Origin: Mortierella sp. BCC40632
Taxonomy: Eukaryota > Mortierellomycota > Mortierellomycetes > Mortierellales > Mortierellaceae
Assembly: GCA_011634665.1 (NCBI GenBank)
Contig: WAEK01000001.1
Coordinates: 289,001-353,000 of the forward strand
Length of the DNA: 64,000 bases
Direction of reading: 5' to 3'
Part shown: one piece after another, positions 1-10,649 of the stretch
Layout: each line of letters begins with the position of its first letter
How positions within the stretch are numbered: position 1 is the first letter of the stretch
Position numbers and translations under genes: made by a program
Notes under the pieces: generated by a model
The model's input: the letters and a program-made list of their open reading frames with translations, nothing else
What the model was told of the DNA's origin: nothing
Database searches by the model: none

Positions 1-7
1 CTTTTTT

Positions 8-877
8 TTAGATAGTGCGGAGAGACACTCTAATGATGGGTGCTACATACATTGGCCCCACATTCACCTCGAGCACCCCAAGTTCATAGAGGGTCAAGGA
101 TTTGTTGGCCTTCGAGGGTTTTAGCACCTCGACGAGGACTGACTGCACCTGTCTGATCATAGTTGTCTTGCCGACCGGCTTGAGTATTCCATCACCACGA
201 CTTGCCCATAGCTCAAGGGTGGCCCATCCTTGGTGGACAGGAACAGGCCCCATCTCTGGGAACAGGGAACGGTACCCTTCAATCAGTTCAACAGAGGCAG
301 TGAGTCGACTGTGCTCTCGTGGAACCTTGATATTGTGCTTGATCGGCAAGGAGAAATCCGATGCACCCTTGATCTGAACAACGACATCGACACCAAAGGT
401 GCTTTCGACAGCAAAGGGCGCCACGTTGGGCTCGACAGGCAAGGCTGAGATCGCTCGGAACATCGGTGTTGGCACCCGACAGCAATCGTGTTCATGATCT
501 TTTCGTGAAAACCACTTGTGGCAGTCCTCGCAGGGAACCTTGGCCTCCAGATGGCCCGCAATATGTCTTTCGATCGAGGTCGATTTTGCTAGAGGTTCTG
601 AGCAGAGCGTGCATACCATTCTCTCCCCATCCTTGTTCATCGCAATGATGTTGATGAATTTTATGATACGCCTGTAGAGCTCCCTCATGCCTGTTGCATC
701 GCTTCCCTCGTACTCGTAGGAGAACCTCGGGAACGTCTCTGGCAGACACGCGGAGAACGAGAAAGCTACTTTCGTCAGCTCTGATAAAGCGATCGAGGAC
801 TCTGGTCGAAACCACCCCGGACTAAGATTGCAGAGACAGGAAACGAGTGCTGTAGCCATCCTTCTCGTTTCCGTCAT
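8..877 (-). CDS. Hypothetical protein with C2H2-like zinc fingers, divergent partner of zinc-finger gene A
   Basis: A single-exon frame of 289 codons. Residues around 88-110 read C-x2-C-x12-H-x3-H, a canonical C2H2 spacing (CTLC...HIAGH). A second cysteine/histidine cluster follows (CEDC...HEHDCC). The rest has no motif I recognise, but the C-terminal third has the W-x-G...K...V...YELG pattern also seen at the end of the subtilisin encoded at 12617-15435. It is transcribed away from zinc-finger gene A, whose first exon starts 692 bases beyond this start codon. Three decayed copies (3297-3960, 6011-6760, 9294-10140) hold the same position relative to zinc-finger genes B, C and D. This is therefore the only intact member of a repeated divergent pair. 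Function unknown; nucleic-acid or protein binding through the fingers is inferred. Its 3' end lies almost at the window edge. Confidence 0.6.
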   Translation of the reverse strand: MTETRRMATALVSCLCNLSPGWFRPESSIALSELTKVAFSFSACLPETFPRFSYEYEGSDATGMRELYRRIIKFINIIAMNKDGERMVCTLCSEPLAKSTSIERHIAGHLEAKVPCEDCHKWFSRKDHEHDCCRVPTPMFRAISALPVEPNVAPFAVESTFGVDVVVQIKGASDFSLPIKHNIKVPREHSRLTASVELIEGYRSLFPEMGPVPVHQGWATLELWASRGDGILKPVGKTTMIRQVQSVLVEVLKPSKANKSLTLYELGVLEVNVGPMYVAPIIRVSLRTI

Positions 878-1569
878 TCGCTCTGGCTGCAGCGTCAGTC
901 GGCAGTAGGCCCTCAGTATTTGAATTAAATAACCAAGTGCGAACGGTTCGATCCATGGTAGCCACTGGTTTGGAACTTGGGTTTCTACATATTCATCAGA
1001 GGGAAAAAAGGGTCAGGACTATTGAACGAAATACACTCTGAGTAAAAAATGAAGAGCTCTCTTTCTCTTACGTGGGATAGGAAGACTGTGGACCGCATCC
1101 TGCAGGTCGCAAGTGACTGGTGCGTGCGCGGAGGACGAAGAGGAGCCCCCGTCCTCGGGTTCTCCCAAGAGAAGCCCAAAGGAAGCCTCAATAGACGTCT
1201 CCTCATAGATTCGAGGACTGGGTTGCTTCTGTCTGGAAAAGTTCTTTGCACTTGAGTGTGCCATTGCGATGTCCGGGAGAGGGAGGGCAGGGGTTGAGCG
1301 AGTGGAGGGAAGGAAGAAGGAGAAAGAGTGGGAGGAAGGAAGGTGGGCGAGCAGAGGAAAGAAAAGAAAGAGATGGAATGAGGAGCATTTTATGTAGGCT
1401 GTTGTGCATGTCAAACAACAAAAAAAAAAAAAAAAAAAAAAAAAAGACCATGGCACCTAATGCTTATTTGTAGGCAAATGACTTTTCTGTTGTTGAGCCC
1501 TTTTCTTTTTTTTCTCCTTTATTCGTTTTTCTGTTTCCTTTCCCACTCCATCTGCCATTTCTCTTCATT
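878..1569. promoter_or_regulatory. Shared intergenic region between the divergent pair (presumed bidirectional promoter)
   Basis: No convincing gene. The stretch just outside the minus-strand start (about 880-930, with CAGTCGGCAGTAGGCCCTCA) has recognisable counterparts at about 3925-3980, 6715-6760 and 10100-10145. The promoter-proximal DNA was therefore duplicated with the genes. It contains a 27-base poly-A run near 1419-1445 and GA-rich DNA upstream of exon 1 of gene A. Promoter function is inferred from the divergent arrangement. Confidence 0.45.
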
Positions 1570-2950
1570 ATGTCCAGCAGACACCCCTCCTGGAATATCC
1601 GCACCCCGTCAGAAAAGGACTCCCGTCCACTGGCATACAAATCCCTGCACAGTGATGCCATCCCTGTCCAAAAGCCAAATCCCATTGACCTCAAACAGCC
1701 TCGAAGTTCCTCCAAATGTAAGTTTCTCTCTTCATTTGGCCTCAGAGTCTCAGGAAAGAAAGAATAATGAGCTGGTCCAATGCCCAGGACAGTAGAGGGA
1801 CACTCTCCCCTTCCCCCTTCCCCCTGCGCTGGCCTGCCTGCTGGCTGGCTCGGAAGATTCACCTAGTTCTTTGTAACGGTACCTGACTCGCAATCCGGGA
1901 TGGGGAACAACTTGGCTATTCTTTATAGGGATCAGCACCACTCTATTTCTCGACCCCACGGTGGAGCCCTCAAGAATGTGTCAACAAGACTTGCACACCC
2001 ACCGCTTGTTCCTCTTACAGCAGCAGCAGCAGGAGCAGGAGCCAACGGATGAAGAAGACTCTCCACAAATGCGCCACTTCGACACATTCAAGCAATGTCT
2101 TCTCGAGCATGACTCGCATGTCCAGCAACATGGACCACCAGCGGACAAAGAAACCCCTCGACCAATGAGCAGTCTCGACACGCCCACTCTTGAACATGAC
2201 AAATTCAGCCCACCAATACAACAGCATGGCCCAGCCGACAAAATGACTCTTGGAGCCACAACAAAGGCCGACAGAACCTGTTCTTATTGTTTAAAGACCT
2301 TCAAGAACAGCTCCAACCTGAGGAAACATGTCCGGAATGTCCACCTGTACGAGAGGAAATACACCTGTCCATGGTCCCAGTGTACTCAGGAGCTCAGTTC
2401 AACGACGGATTTGAGGCGGCATGTGCGCGACAGACATTTCAAAGAGTTGTTCTACTACAGTTGTCCTTCACAATGCAAGCGGGCTTCAAGAAAAGACTTG
2501 ACCTGTGAACACATCAAAGGACGCAAGAACAATATGATACCGAACCTTAAGCTATCCGAGCTAAGGGACAAGCCATGGAGTGAGCGTTTGTCGATGCTGT
2601 CTGCCCTGGTCACCTTTGGTGACCAGCGGTTTCTAGTGACCAAGAATGCCTGCGTTCACTTTCAGGAATCTCCTCTGACGCCATATAGTGGACATGTTGG
2701 AGGAATATCCATGTTTCTTTTGGAAAGAGATGCACTGGTTGGACTCATCCTACAAGAGCTCAAACTGGATACGCGCTGTGTTGACGAGGAGACTTATTTG
2801 AATGAACAGCTTGAGAAGCGTGGACTCGACTCGACCACCATCTCTAATTTCGAAATCAAACAGCTTATTCAAGACTGGGCTGGCAACGTTCCCTCTGGAA
2901 AAGATATTGCAGAGCCGTCGAGGAAGCGCGGCTGCCATAGGAGTCTGTGA
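1570..2950 (+). CDS. C2H2 zinc-finger protein A (first copy of the tandem family)
   Basis: Two exons, 1570-1717 and 1929-2950, joined by a 211-bp phase-1 intron (AAAT|gtaagt ... ctttatag|GG), giving 389 residues. The same intron position and phase occurs in genes B, C and D, which supports the model. The middle is polar and Q/H-rich. About residues 165-250 hold C2H2 fingers (CSYC...HVRNVH, then CPWSQC...HVRDRH, then a CPSQC...CEH element). After these comes a conserved C-terminal domain of about 120 residues, shared with B, C and D and ending in an IKQLIQDWAG motif. Probably a nuclear DNA-binding protein; target and role unknown. It is the most diverged copy and lacks the 3' flanking block shared by B, C and D. 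Confidence 0.75.
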
Positions 2951-3045
2951 CCAGACTGTTATCTTACCCCCCATACCCATGCCCATGTTCATATATTCCC
3001 ATCCTACCTCACTTCTATACTATTTTTATATAATTAAACAGCGCC

Positions 3046-3078
<33 letters not shown>

Positions 3079-3296
3079 CCTGCGTGGCTGCTGGCCAGCA
3101 TGGGTCGTTATGCCTAGTCTAGACAACTGTTAAGCAAATGGCACAACCCAACATTTGCTAAGATCTGTCCTTACTTGCACACGGACTCTTTTTTTTTATA
3201 TACAAAAGGGAAAAAAAAGACAGCAATTCAGCCGAGTCCTAAGACGCCTTCTCTCATACACACACTCATACTCGCACAGTTATAGGACCTGGATAG
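2951..3296. other. 3' flank of zinc-finger gene A, no gene seen
   Basis: T-rich spacer with a poly-T run at about 3051-3078 and a second short T/A run near 3189. No coding frame with family resemblance was seen. The right edge merges into the block that resembles the subtilisin 3' end. Confidence 0.5.
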
Positions 3297-3960
3297 AAGT
3301 ACCGAGCTCATACACTACACAATCTGTAGCATAGCCTCCTGGTGTGAACTTGCATTGTATTGCAGCCGCGTGATGCTACCGACTAGCAAGCGCCTTGGTC
3401 GCTCTAGCTGTAGTTGCACTCGATCTGGCTTGACCAGTCCAAGCCCAGGGCCTCATCACAATGTCTCTATAACTCAAGAATGACCCATCTTTGGTCAACA
3501 GGCTCGGTCTCTGGGAGACAGGAAAGAATACCTTCAAACAATAGGAGAAATGCAGGAGCTACTGTCGACTCGGAACCGAGAGACTGTACTTGATCAGCAT
3601 CGAGAAATTCGATACACCCTTTATGCGAATATCTGGGATCGCTCGGGATATCGGTGTCGGCACCCCTTTATATCTGTGTCCATGGTCTATTCGTGAATAT
3701 ATTACTTGTGGCAACCCTTGCAGGGAACCTTGGCTCCCAAATGACCCGCAATATGCCGTCCAATCGAGCTCAGGTTTTCGCACTGGTAGAAGAGGCTCGG
3801 GAACGTCTCCAGCAAGGACTCAAAGAACAAGGAAACTATTGCTTTCGGTTCTGCAAAGCAACCAGGGATTCCAGCCGAAACCACCCCGAAATGAACACCG
3901 TAGCCATCGTTCGAGTTTCCATCCTTCGTTCTAACTGAAGCGCCAGTCGGTTGTAGACTC
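3297..3960 (-). pseudogene. Decayed chimeric copy of the divergent partner gene (unit 2)
   Basis: On the minus strand, 3442-3960 aligns by eye with the gene at 8-877, including the finger region and the bases around its start. No frame stays open through it. Its 3' part (about 3297-3440) instead resembles the last 150 bases of the subtilisin gene, starting with the shared word ACCGAGCTCATACACTACA. It is therefore a fusion relic followed by frameshifts and stops. Unlike units 3 and 4, it carries no inserted element at the CTTGTGGCA...CAGGGAACC site. Confidence 0.65.
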
Positions 3961-4409
3961 TCAGCATTTGAATCTACTAATCGTACTAGGAATTACTGTC
4001 GCTGTCGAAAGAGAGGGGCAAACCAAGAGCTGGTCTTAGGTAGGACTCTGTTAATAAAAAAAAACCCGCATGGTAAAAGAGTCGTACATGGAGCTGGATC
4101 GCTTCGGGCAGCTCAGTGAGGACCGGCGCTTGGGTAGTGGTGGCGTGAAATCTCCATCCTCGTGCAGTAGGTGCCGCATGGATTGGAGGACTGGGCGTAT
4201 TGCTTGCTCTTGGAACTGTGGAACATTACAGCTTCCTTTGTTTTGTCTGCTGGGAGGAAGAGATGGGAAAAGGGGGTGGAGGTGGAAGAAGGAGTGTTGT
4301 AGGACACATTGGACACAGCCCCGACCACAAGTAGTGCAGTGCTGGGCGGCACAAAAGAATCGCTATTTATTCCCCCCCGCCCTCCACTCGTTTAACATTC
4401 GCTTTTACC

Positions 4410-5686
4410 ATGTCCACTAATCCCTCTCGAAACCTTTTTTTTCCGCTCAGGAAGTCCTCCCACCTGGGGAGACGCAGGTCTCTGGATCAGAGAAGTAAGC
4501 AATTGACGTTTAGAGCATCAGTCTATCTTGTCTTGTCTGTCTGTCTGTCTGTCTGCTTGCCTTTAAAGAAAAGAAAGAAAAAAAAAGGGAGAAGGTCAAG
4601 CCCGAGACAACCCCTGTTAACGGTTCCTCGCTGGCGACCCTGGGGGGGGGGACCCAAACTCCACCATTCCTTATAGGGGTAGACGTGTTTTACGACACCA
4701 CACTCGAACCTTCACGCATGTGCGAAGATGACCTGAATGACAGCTCATCATTGTTTCAAGAAGAATTGCATGAGCAAGCCAACGAAGAAGAAGGCCCCCT
4801 ACAGCCGGACTATTCCAACGAGCAAGTGCAAGTGTCAGAGCCATCCAACGAGCAAGCGCAAGTGCCACAGTCATCCAGCGAGCAAATGCAAGTGCCACAG
4901 CCATCCAGCAAGCGAGTGCAAGTGCCACAGCCATCCAGCAAGCGAGTGCAAGTGCCGCTCCCTGAGCCGGCCCACGAAGTAAACCCGAGGGCCAAACCGA
5001 ATGGCAAATGGAAATGCGCTGTCTGTGGGGGCAACTTCAAGGATAAATCGAGCAGAACAAGACATATCAAGTATACCCACGAAAGGAAACAAAGCTTCGT
5101 TTGTTCTTGGCCCAAATGCTCAAAAAAAGTCCTTAGGTCAGGAGATTGTACGCGACATATGCGTGAACAACACTTCAAAAAGCTCCTCTCGTACAAATGC
5201 CCTTCAGGACTGGGATGCAAGCCGGTCTTGAGGAAAAACCTGGCCTGTGACCACCTCAAGGATACGGCCATGCTACCCAGCCTCGATCTACCCAGGTTAA
5301 TGCGCATTCCATTGAGCGAACGCTTGCCGATGCTCGTTACTTTGCCCTCTCTTGACAAAGAGTTTCTAGTGGTCCAAGGTGCTGAAGTTCACTTTCGGGA
5401 GTCTCCTTCGACAGCAGACAATGGAGGTTTGGTTGGGCTGCCCACGGTTCTTTTGGAGAGGGATACACTGATCAAATCCATCCAACGAGAACTCGATCTG
5501 GATAGGCGTAGTGTTCACAGCGATGTCTACTTGGATAAACAGCTTAGGAAGAAGTACAAACTCAACTCGACCACCATCTCCAGATTCAATATCAAGGAAC
5601 TTATTCGAGAGTGGGCCGGGATTGCGCCTATAACAAATAATGCTGCAGGACCATCAAAGAAACGCAGTTGCCGCAAGAATCCATGA
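4410..5686 (+). CDS. C2H2 zinc-finger protein B (second tandem copy)
   Basis: Exons 4410-4494 and 4677-5686, with a 182-bp phase-1 intron (AGAA|gtaagc ... cttatag|GG); 364 residues. The short first exon encodes MSTNPSRNLF..., similar to the first exon of gene D. Residues of about 70-115 form imperfect 10-residue repeats of the type P-x-P-S-S-K-R-V-Q-V. Fingers begin near residue 142 (CAVC...HIKYTH; CSWPKC...HMREQH; CPSGLGC...CDH). The C-terminal domain (LPSLDLPRLMRIPLSERLP onward, to IKELIREWAG) is almost identical to that of gene C, as is the 3' flank. This indicates a very recent duplication or gene conversion between B and C. Presumed nuclear DNA-binding protein. Confidence 0.8.
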
Positions 5687-6010
5687 CTTAGGCCGCCACC
5701 TCCCTCTCCTCCATCCTTCTTTTTGTTCTATATATTTTTTCTTACTTCTTTCTTTTTTACGCGCATTCATCATGGATGTTTTTCTCGTGTGGCTGTTGTG
5801 GATTGAGAACGTTCCTTGGTTCTTGGGCGGCTTCTCTCTATCCAGTCTCCATTATCGCTCCATTAACTTTATAGCTTGTCCACGGACTCATTTCTACTTT
5901 CTCACCACATTTGTTTGGTCCAATTGGTAGATAAGAATATATTTTTATAAAATAGGTCTGAGGATCTCTCTCTTTCTCACATACACATTTACATACACAA
6001 TCTCTTATCG

Positions 6011-6760
6011 AACCCGAATGATACTGATCAGCGAGCACCTTGGTCACTCCTGCTGCAATTGCATTTCACTTGACTTGACAAGTCCAAGCTCAGGGCTTCA
6101 CCACGACGTGCCCAAAGCTTAAGACTGATCCATAGGTCAAGACTGACCCATCTTTGATCAACAGGCTCGGTCTCTGGGGACCGGAAAGAATACCCTTCAA
6201 ACAAAAAGGACAAAGGTAATGAGTTGCTGTCGACTCGGAACCAAGAGACTGTACTTAGTCACCATGAAGAAATTCGATGCACCCTATATCCAGGATTTTT
6301 TCTGACGACACCCCTTATTTGTGCTCATGGTCTATTCGTGAATTGTACCACTTGCAGCAACAAGGGAATTACACCGACGACACACAAAGTAAAAACGGCA
6401 CTAGTCAGGCGGCACAAACAAAACCAACAAGCAGGAGTTGTATAATTTTAGCAGTGCACCCCCCAGTAGCGTTTTTTTTTTTTTTTTACCGGCATGGTAT
6501 TGTTTTTTTCATCGGTTATACCGATAACACATTTTTTTTGGGATCGGTGGTTCTGATGATGCCGCGGTTTACCAACTACACGGTGTAATTCACTGGGCCT
6601 TGGCCTTCAAATGGCATGTAGTATGCCTTCCAATCGACCTCAGGATTTCGCACTAGTAGAATCTCAGGAGCATCTCCCGGCAAGGAATCGAAGAAAAAGG
6701 GGACTGCTGAAGACTCAGTTGTCAGTTGGCCCTCGGCATTTGAGGTGAACCAAGAGCCAT
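6011..6760 (-). pseudogene. Decayed chimeric partner-gene copy (unit 3), interrupted by a MITE-like insert
   Basis: The 3' end (about 6011-6095) resembles the subtilisin 3' coding end. The remainder follows the gene at 8-877 (matching words such as GTCTCTGGG, CTGTCGACTCGGAACC, TTCGTGAA). It is broken by stops and by a 226-bp insert at 6366-6591 that sits in the equivalent of the finger region. No open product is possible. Confidence 0.65.
6366..6591. mobile_element. MITE-like insertion with terminal inverted repeats (copy 1)
   Basis: The left end reads GAATTACACCG and the right end CGGTGTAATTC, a perfect 11-bp inverted repeat bounding 226 bp. The intact partner gene and the unit-2 relic have continuous sequence at the same place, so the element is an insertion. 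It has no coding capacity. Inside are a T-run and the palindrome ATCGGTTATACCGAT (6511-6525), plus other CGGT/ACCG words. A target-site duplication is not clear by eye. A second, left-truncated copy is at 9672-9890. The superfamily cannot be assigned from the ends alone. Confidence 0.6.
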
Positions 6761-7135
6761 TGGTCTGTAACATGGTCTTTGGTCCAAAAAAAAGGATCAA
6801 ATTTCTCGAACGAAATATTGTAAAGGAAGAAATCGGATTGTTCCTGGTAGATCAGTGATGACCGGCGCACCATGGCGGGATGGGACCACTATCCTCGCAC
6901 CCTCTCAAGAGATAACCTTTGAGAAACTTTGCAGCTTCCGTCGCTTTGTCTGGGATGAGGAAGGGAGTGGATTGAGAGGGTAGAAGGCGGACGGGCGGAC
7001 GGGCGGACGGGCGGAAGTGATAAGTGAAATTGAATGCATCCTCATACAGGACATAGCCCACTTCAAGCTGGCGGTATTTGAGGAGTCCTATAAATTTGGC
7101 TGTTTTCCCCATTACTTCAATCATTCATCTTTACC

Positions 7136-8944
7136 ATGTTCAACAATTCCTCTCACAAATTCCTCTTCTCCCTCAAAAAGGCCTCTCACTTGATGAGAGG
7201 TGGGTCCCTGCACCAGAAACCCATCCTACCCCTGGTGTTCAACGACGCTGCCCCTGAGCCGCTCACTGACATTATCCCCGAGCCGCCCACTGATATTGTC
7301 CTCGAGCTGCCCACTGACACTGTCCTCGAGCTCCTCAATGATACTATCCCCGAGCTGCCTCGTCGCCCCGACAAATGTAAGCAATTGACTTCAGGAGCGT
7401 CTGTCTGTCTTTTTTTTTTTTTTTTGTGAGGCCATGCCCGAGAGCTTGTCTGGTTCTAATCTGCATAACTCTAATCAACGACATCTGACTCGTTACCCGG
7501 GGTGGGGTGGGGGACTCCAACTCCACCATTCCTTATAGGGATCCATGAATCCTTAAATCGCGACGCATGCAAATCTTTGCGAATGCGCCAAGATGGCCTG
7601 AATGATATCCCAATCTGGTCGCAAGTACAGCTGTATGAGCTAGCCAACCAAGTCAACTCTATGCAAATGACCGACTCCAACATGCTCGAGCAATTGCAGC
7701 AGCCCAAGCATACTCACGAAGTCAACTCTATGCAAATGACTGACTTCAGCATGTTCGAGCAATTGCAGCAGCCTGTGCTGGTCAACGAGGCCAGTCCTAT
7801 GCAAATGACCGACTACAACACGCTCGAGCAATTGCAGCAGCCCGAGCATACTCACGAAGTCAACTCTATGCAAATGACTGACTTCAGCATGTTCGAGCAA
7901 TTGCAGCAGCCTGTGCTGGTCAACGAGGCCAATCCTATGCAAATGATCGACTACAACACGCTCGAGCAATTGCAGCAGCCCGAGCAGGACCACGAAGTCA
8001 ACTCTATTCATATAACCGTCCCCAACATGCTCAAGGTGCTGCAATTGCTCGAGCAGGCCCAAGAAGTTGACTCTATGCAAATGACTGACTTCAGCATGTT
8101 TGAGCAATTGCAGCAGCCTGTGCTGGTCAATGAGGCCAGTCCTATGCAAATGACCGACTACAACACGCTCGAGCAATTGCAGCAGCCCGAGCAGGACCAC
8201 GAAATCAGCCCTATGCAAACGACCGACTACAACACGCTCGAGCAATTGCAGCAGCTTAGGCTGGCCTACAAAGTAAACCCGAGGGCCAAACCGAATAGCG
8301 GATGGGAATGCCCTATCTGTGGGGGCGACTTCAATCAAAAACAAAATGCAGCTAGACATATCGACGAAATCCACGGAAGGAAACAAAGCTTCGTTTGTTC
8401 TTGGCCCAAATGCTCAAAAAAAGTCCGTAGGTCGGGGGATTGCACGCGACATGTGCGTGAACAACACTTCAAAAAGTTCCTCTCGTACAAATGCCCTTCA
8501 GGACTGGGATGCAAGCCGGTCTTGAGGAAAAGCCTGGCCTGTGACCACCTCAAGGATACGGCCATGCTACCCAGCCTCGATCTACCCAGGTTAATGCGCA
8601 TTCCATTGAGCGACCGTCTGCCGATGCTCTTTACTTTGCCCTCTCTTGACAAAGAGTTTCTAGTGGTCCAAGGTGCTGAAGTTCACTTACGGGAGTCTCC
8701 TTCGACAGCAGACAATGGAGGTTTGGTTGGGCTGCCCATGGTTCTTTTGGGGAGGGATACATTGATTGAGTCCATCCTACGAGAACTCGATCTGGATAGG
8801 GGTCGTGTTGGCAGCGATGTCTACTTGGATGAACAGCTCGAGAAGCACAAGCTCGACTCATCTGCCATCGCCACATTCAAGATCAAGGAGCTTATTCGAG
8901 AGTGGGTCGGGGTTGCAGACGACGTTGCAGGGCCATCAATGTGA
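7136..8944 (+). CDS. C2H2 zinc-finger protein C with 23-residue tandem repeats (third tandem copy)
   Basis: Exons 7136-7376 and 7539-8944, with a 162-bp phase-1 intron; 548 residues. Exon 1 encodes a short degenerate repeat of P-E-P-x-T-D-I type. Exon 2 carries nine 23-residue units (bases 7652-8272) with consensus V-N-S-M-Q-M-T-D-x-x-M-x-E-Q-L-Q-Q-P and a variable last five. The fingers start near residue 338 (CPIC...HIDEIH; CSWPKC...HVREQH; CPSGLGC...CDH). The C-terminal domain is near-identical to that of gene B but ends early (VADDVAGPSM). The repeat region is Q-rich and likely disordered, resembling an expandable transcription-activation or interaction segment (inference). Confidence 0.8.
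7652..8272 (+). repeat. 69-bp in-frame minisatellite, nine units, in zinc-finger gene C
   Basis: Nine consecutive 69-bp units, all multiples of three. Two subtypes partly alternate (FSMFEQLQQPVLVNE and YNTLEQLQQPEHTHE), as expected from unequal exchange of a two-unit block. Unit 6 is diverged (VPNMLKVLQLLEQAQE). Genes B and D hold shorter, unrelated-length Q/P-rich repeats at the equivalent place. Confidence 0.85.
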
Positions 8945-9293
8945 ACGTAGTCGCGAGAATCCATGACTTAGGCTGCTACCTCTCCTCCGCTCTCCTTTTT
9001 GTTCTATATATTTTTTCTTTCTTTCTTTCTTCCTTTTTTACGCGCATTCATCATGGATGTTTTTCTCGTGTGGCTGTTGTGGATTGAGAACGTTCCTTGG
9101 TTCTTGGGCGGCTTCTCTCTATCCAGTCTCCATTATCGCTCCATTAACTTTATAGCTTGTCCACGGACTCATTTCTACTTTCTCACCACATTTGTTTGGT
9201 CCAATTGGTAGATAAGAATATGCTTTTATAAAATAGGTCTGAGGATCTCTCTCTTTCTCACATACACATTTTCACACACAAAATCTCTTATCG

Positions 9294-10140
9294 AACCCGA
9301 ATGGTACCAAACTCATACAATACATAATCTGCAGGATAATTTCCTGGTGTGAACTTGCGTTGTGTTGGAACCACGAGATGGTACCGACCAGCGGGCCACC
9401 TTGGTCACTCCTGCTGCAATTGTATTTCACTTGACAAGTCCAAGCTCAGGCTTTACCACGAAGTGCCCAAAGCTTAAGACTGATCCATAGATCAAGACTG
9501 ATCCATCTTTGATCAACAGGCTCGGTCTCTGGGAACCGGAAAGAGTACCCTTCAAACAAATAGGACAAAGGTAGTGAGTTGCTATCAGAGATTACTCGAG
9601 ATTTCTCTGTCGGCACCCCTTCACATTTGTGCTCATGGTTTATTCGTGAATGTACTGCTTGCAGCAATAAGTGACGCACAAGGTAAAAACGGCACTAATC
9701 AGGCGGCACAACAAGCAGGAGCTGTACAATTTCAGCAGTGCTCTTCAGTTTTTTTTTTTTTTTTTTTTTTTTTTACCGGCATACTGCACCGGTGTTGTAT
9801 TTTTTTTTCATCGGTTTTACCGGTAACACAAATTTTCTGGAGTCGGTAGTTCGGATGATGCCACGGTTTACCGACTACACGGTGTAATTCACTGGGCCAT
9901 GGCCTTCAAATGGCATGTAGCATGCCTTCCAATCGACCTCAGGTCTTCGCACCGGTGCAAGAACCTCAGGAGCATCTCCGGCAAGGACTCAAAGAGCAAG
10001 GAAGCTGCCGTTTTCAGTTCTGCAAAAGTAGCCAGGGATTTCAGTCGAAACCACCTCAAAATGAGTGCCGTAGGCACAATTTGAATTTCCGTCATTCACT
10101 CTGGCTGTAGCGCCAGCGGGCAGCAGGTCCTCGGCATTTG
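9294..10140 (-). pseudogene. Decayed chimeric partner-gene copy (unit 4) with truncated MITE-like insert
   Basis: Positions 9302-9440 closely match the last 150 bp of the subtilisin coding region (including CATAATCTGCAGGATA and CCTGGTGTGAACTTGCG). The rest follows the gene at 8-877, including the bases around its start codon. A roughly 220-bp insert (9672-9890) interrupts it. Stops and indels exclude a full product. Confidence 0.65.
9672..9890. mobile_element. MITE-like insertion, copy 2, left end lost
   Basis: Aligns with 6380-6591 along its length: AAACGGCACTA-TCAGGCGGCACAA, the T-run, ACCGGCAT, ATCGGTT-TACCG, and the right end CGGTGTAATTC. The left inverted repeat is missing. Both copies sit at the same site in homologous relics, so the insertion happened before units 3 and 4 split and was inherited by duplication. 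Confidence 0.55.
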
Positions 10141-10649
10141 AGAAGGGGAGAGGAAAAGAACACGGACCAAGAGCCACAGATCTATTACCTTGTCTTTGTC
10201 CGGGAAAAGGGGGGCCATTTTTCTCGGGCGATGTATGGCAAAAAGAGAGCACAGAAATCGGACTGCCACCATGGCGGATTAAGTGAGAGTCGGCGCGTTG
10301 TGGCGGGTGTGGCGGGATCACTATCCTCGAGCACTTTCTTTCAAGAGATGCCTTTGAGGAGTCTTAGTAGGCACAGCGTGGGTCAGAGGGCTGGGAGTGT
10401 TGCTTACTCTTGGGGACCTTGACAGCTTTCATCGCTCTATCTGGGAGGAGGAGATGTGGGAAGTGGGAAGTGGGTGTGGAAGACAGACGGATGAAAGAGA
10501 AAAGTGAGAGCGAGTGCAGGTTGCAGTACGTTGATGGCATTCGAGGAAGTGCATAAAATTCTACCTTCCCTTTTCCCCCCTCCCCCACCACTTTCCATTC
10601 GTTCGTTCGTTCGTTCATCAATTCATTCGTTCATTCGTTTGTCCTTGCC

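Noticed and set aside
1203..1451. Phe/Leu/Ser-rich open frames over poly-A/poly-T and CT tracts, here and throughout
   Set aside because: Composition is explained by simple repeats; no motifs, no splice support.
7652..8272. Regular repeats considered as a CRISPR array
   Set aside because: Units are contiguous 69-bp coding repeats without unique spacers, in a eukaryotic gene.
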